This document shows positions 62,016 to 64,000 of a DNA stretch of 64,000 nt, piece by piece. Source of the DNA: Glycomyces xiaoerkulensis. GTDB taxonomy: Bacteria; Actinomycetota; Actinomycetes; Mycobacteriales; Micromonosporaceae. The DNA lies in assembly GCF_002798405.1 (NCBI RefSeq), contig NZ_PGGV01000038.1, forward strand, positions 124,001 to 188,000. The letters are read 5' to 3'. The stretch's first letter is position 1. Each line of letters begins with the position of its first letter. Below the pieces are notes generated by a model that ran no database searches, was not told the origin of the DNA, and worked only from the letters and a program-made list of their open reading frames with translations. Made by a program: the position numbers and the translations under genes.

Positions 62016-62297
62016 ATGGGCCGCAGCCTGAAGAAGGGGCCGTTCGTCGACGACCACCTGCAGAAGAAGGTGGACGCGGCGGTCGAGTCCAAGTCGAAGA
62101 CCGTCATCAAGACCTGGTCGCGCCGCTCCACGGTCACGCCCGATTTCATCGGGCTGACCTTCGGGGTCCACGACGGGCGGAAGCACGTTCCGGTGTACGT
62201 CACCGAGAACATGGTCGGGCACAAGCTCGGGGAGTTCGCTCCCACCCGCACGTTCCGCGGCCACGTGAAGGACGACCGCAAGAGCCGTCGCCGCTAG
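62016..62297 (+). CDS. rpsS: 30S ribosomal protein S19
   Basis: 93 residues, [20 protein letters not shown] and [18 protein letters not shown]. It lies 2 bases after the rplB stop. Part of the 30S head. Confidence 0.97.
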   Translation: MGRSLKKGPFVDDHLQKKVDAAVESKSKTVIKTWSRRSTVTPDFIGLTFGVHDGRKHVPVYVTENMVGHKLGEFAPTRTFRGHVKDDRKSRRR

Positions 62298-62334
62298 GCC
62301 ACGGGCTTGAAGTAACGAACGAAGGAATAGAACG

Positions 62335-62838
62335 ATGGCAACACTGGAGCAGGAGGCTCCGAAGGCGCGCGCGGTCGCACGGTACGTCCGCGTCGGCCCG
62401 CGCAAGGCGCGCCGCGTCGTCGACCTCGTGCGTGGCCTGCCCGTGGACGAGGCCCTGACGACCCTCGAGTTCGCGCCCTACAGCGCGGCCGAGACGGTCT
62501 ACAAGGTCATCGCCTCGGCGTCGGCCAACGCGGAGAACAATCTGGGCCTGGACCCCGAGTCCCTGCTGGTCTCGGAGATCCGGGTCGACGAGGGCCCGAC
62601 CATGCGTCGCTACCGGCCCCGCGCCCACGGTCGCGCCTACCGGATCAACCGGCGCACCAGCCACATCACCGTGGTGGTGGAGTCGGTCCAGGCCGCCCCC
62701 GTGGACACCGGTTCGATCCGCCGCCCGAAGGCCGCGCCCAAGCCGGAAGAGAAGGCCGACAAGCCCGCCGAAACCGAGCCCGACTCGGACGGTACCGACG
62801 AGACGACGGAGACCGCTGAGAAGGAGGAGACCAAGTAA
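62335..62838 (+). CDS. rplV: 50S ribosomal protein L22
   Basis: 167 residues: [41 protein letters not shown] and [21 protein letters not shown]. It carries an acidic C-terminal tail of about 50 residues ([19 protein letters not shown] and beyond), longer than in most bacteria. GAAGGA precedes the ATG. Confidence 0.97.
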   Translation: MATLEQEAPKARAVARYVRVGPRKARRVVDLVRGLPVDEALTTLEFAPYSAAETVYKVIASASANAENNLGLDPESLLVSEIRVDEGPTMRRYRPRAHGRAYRINRRTSHITVVVESVQAAPVDTGSIRRPKAAPKPEEKADKPAETEPDSDGTDETTETAEKEETK

Positions 62839-63650
62839 TGGGTCAGAAGGTCCACCCGCACGGGTACCGCCTCGGCATCAGCTCTGACTGGACGTCGCGT
62901 TGGTACGCCGACAAGGAGTACGCCGACTACATCGGCGAGGACGTCAAGATCCGCAAGCTCATGACCAAGGGCCTTGAGCGTGCCGGCATCAGCAAGGTCG
63001 ACATCGAGCGCACCCGCGAGCGGGTCCGCGTCGACATCCACACCGCCCGGCCGGGCATCGTCATCGGCCGCAAGGGCGCCGAGGCCGACCGCCTGCGCGG
63101 CCGGCTCGAGAAGCTGACCGGCAAGCAGGTCCAGTTGAACATCATCGAGGTCAAGAACCCCGACGTCGATGCTCAACTGGTCGCCCAGGGCGTGGCCGAG
63201 CAGTTGGCCAGCCGCGTCAACTTCCGCCGCGCGATGCGCAAGGCCATCCAGTCGGCCATGCGCAACCCGACGGTCAAGGGCATCAAGGTCATGTGCTCCG
63301 GCCGCCTCGGCGGTGCGGAGATGAGCCGCTCGGAGCAGTACCGCGAGGGCCAGGTCCCGCTGCACACGCTGCGCGCGAACATCGATTACGGCCTGTTCGA
63401 GGCCCACACCACCTTCGGCCGCATCGGCGTCAAGGTGTGGATCTACAAGGGTGAGGCCACGCTCAAGGAGCAGGCCGAGCAGATGCAGCGCCGCCGCGAC
63501 GCGGGCGGCGACCGCGGTGGCCGGCCGGGCCGCGGCCGCGGAGGCCGCGGGGGCCGGGGTCGCAGCGCGAACACCGGCACGCCGCAGGGCGCGCAGCCCG
63601 AGGGCGCTTCGGCCGCTCCCGCCACCGAGACTCAGAAGCAGGAGGGCTAA
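62838..63650 (+). CDS. rpsC: 30S ribosomal protein S3
   Basis: 270 residues: [20 protein letters not shown], the KH-domain motif [17 protein letters not shown] and [17 protein letters not shown]. The C-terminal 50 residues are a Gly/Arg-rich tail ([17 protein letters not shown]), which actinobacterial S3 proteins often carry. ATG shares one base with the rplV stop. Confidence 0.97.
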   Translation: MGQKVHPHGYRLGISSDWTSRWYADKEYADYIGEDVKIRKLMTKGLERAGISKVDIERTRERVRVDIHTARPGIVIGRKGAEADRLRGRLEKLTGKQVQLNIIEVKNPDVDAQLVAQGVAEQLASRVNFRRAMRKAIQSAMRNPTVKGIKVMCSGRLGGAEMSRSEQYREGQVPLHTLRANIDYGLFEAHTTFGRIGVKVWIYKGEATLKEQAEQMQRRRDAGGDRGGRPGRGRGGRGGRGRSANTGTPQGAQPEGASAAPATETQKQEG

Positions 63651-63655
63651 GCGAC

Positions 63656-64000
63656 ATGCTCATGCCACGGAAACCGCCGCGCGGTTACCGCAAGCCCCAC
63701 GCGCCCAAGCGCAAGGGCAAGGCCACCCGCGGCACCAGGGTCACCTTCGGCGAGTTCGGCATCCAGGCGCTGGAGCACGGCTACGTGACCAACCGGCAGA
63801 TCGAGGCGGCCCGTATCGCCATGACCCGCCACATCAAGCGCGGCGGCAAGGTCTGGATCAACATCTTCCCCGACCGTGCCATCACCAAGAAGCCGGCCGA
63901 GACCCGCCAGGGCTCCGGCAAGGGTTCGCCCGAGCACTGGGTGGCGAACGTCAAGCCGGGCCGGGTGATGTTCGAGATCTCGTTCCCGAACGAGAACACC
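63656..64000 (+). CDS. rplP: 50S ribosomal protein L16 (3' cut by the window)
   Basis: 115 codons are present and the frame runs off the end of the window; the family has about 138 residues. [62 protein letters not shown] and [19 protein letters not shown] are typical. A few expected residues differ (Arg-rich head, Phe for Tyr in NIFPD). It follows rpsC by 5 bases. Confidence 0.95.
   Translation, partial: MLMPRKPPRGYRKPHAPKRKGKATRGTRVTFGEFGIQALEHGYVTNRQIEAARIAMTRHIKRGGKVWINIFPDRAITKKPAETRQGSGKGSPEHWVANVKPGRVMFEISFPNENT

Overview
The window is a GC-rich chromosomal segment from a filamentous-type actinobacterium. The evidence is many GTG and TTG starts, several leaderless genes with a TANNNT box 6-8 bases before the start codon, a FilP/Scy-like coiled-coil locus next to the methylmalonyl-CoA epimerase, thiolase and meaB genes (an arrangement known from Streptomyces), the AdnAB helicase-nuclease, a TrpE-TrpG fusion and an actinobacterial ileS T-box. 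The genus cannot be fixed from the sequence; a Glycomyces/Stackebrandtia-like organism would be a guess.

Layout. 1-677: end of a XylH-type sugar permease and a strong terminator. 692-6558: two coiled-coil cytoskeletal-type genes, then epimerase, thiolase and meaB of acyl-CoA metabolism. 6602-11519: valS, folC, a small membrane protein and a GNAT acetyltransferase, run as overlapping genes. 11674-17856: a poorly understood cluster matching the SCO2521-SCO2524 families (large protein, variant P-loop protein, two more family proteins) plus a membrane-anchored VOC-domain protein; it separates the folC block from ndk. 18012-21205: ndk, a CsaA-like protein, an anchored hypothetical protein, a DHFR-like reductase and a toxin-antitoxin-like pair with a 38-base palindromic operator. 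21280-26990: trpEG with a complete leader-peptide attenuator, facing ileS with a T-box. 27098-30205: a RelBE-like module, a decayed IS200/IS605 element with intact tnpB, a broken small antitoxin-like gene and a lipoprotein. 30347-39777: adnB, adnA, and a drug-type ABC exporter divergent from its MarR/GbsR-type regulator.

39878-64000 is the translation and transcription core: secE-nusG, rplK-rplA, rplJ-rplL, rpoB-rpoC, rpsL-rpsG-fusA-tuf, and the start of the S10 operon (rpsJ to rplP, cut by the window end). The rpoBC and str operons are separated by a patch of toxin-antitoxin genes (VapBC, an AbrB-like protein, a MazE-like remnant). Most operons here have a recognisable promoter or hairpin terminator.

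The observations most worth a second look are the SCO2521-2524-like cluster, ribosomal protein S12 carrying Arg at position 88 (a streptomycin-resistance position in other actinobacteria), the toxin-antitoxin-like pair whose operator covers its own start codon, the back-to-back trp attenuator and ileS T-box, and the large perfect hairpin in the leader of the FilP-like gene.
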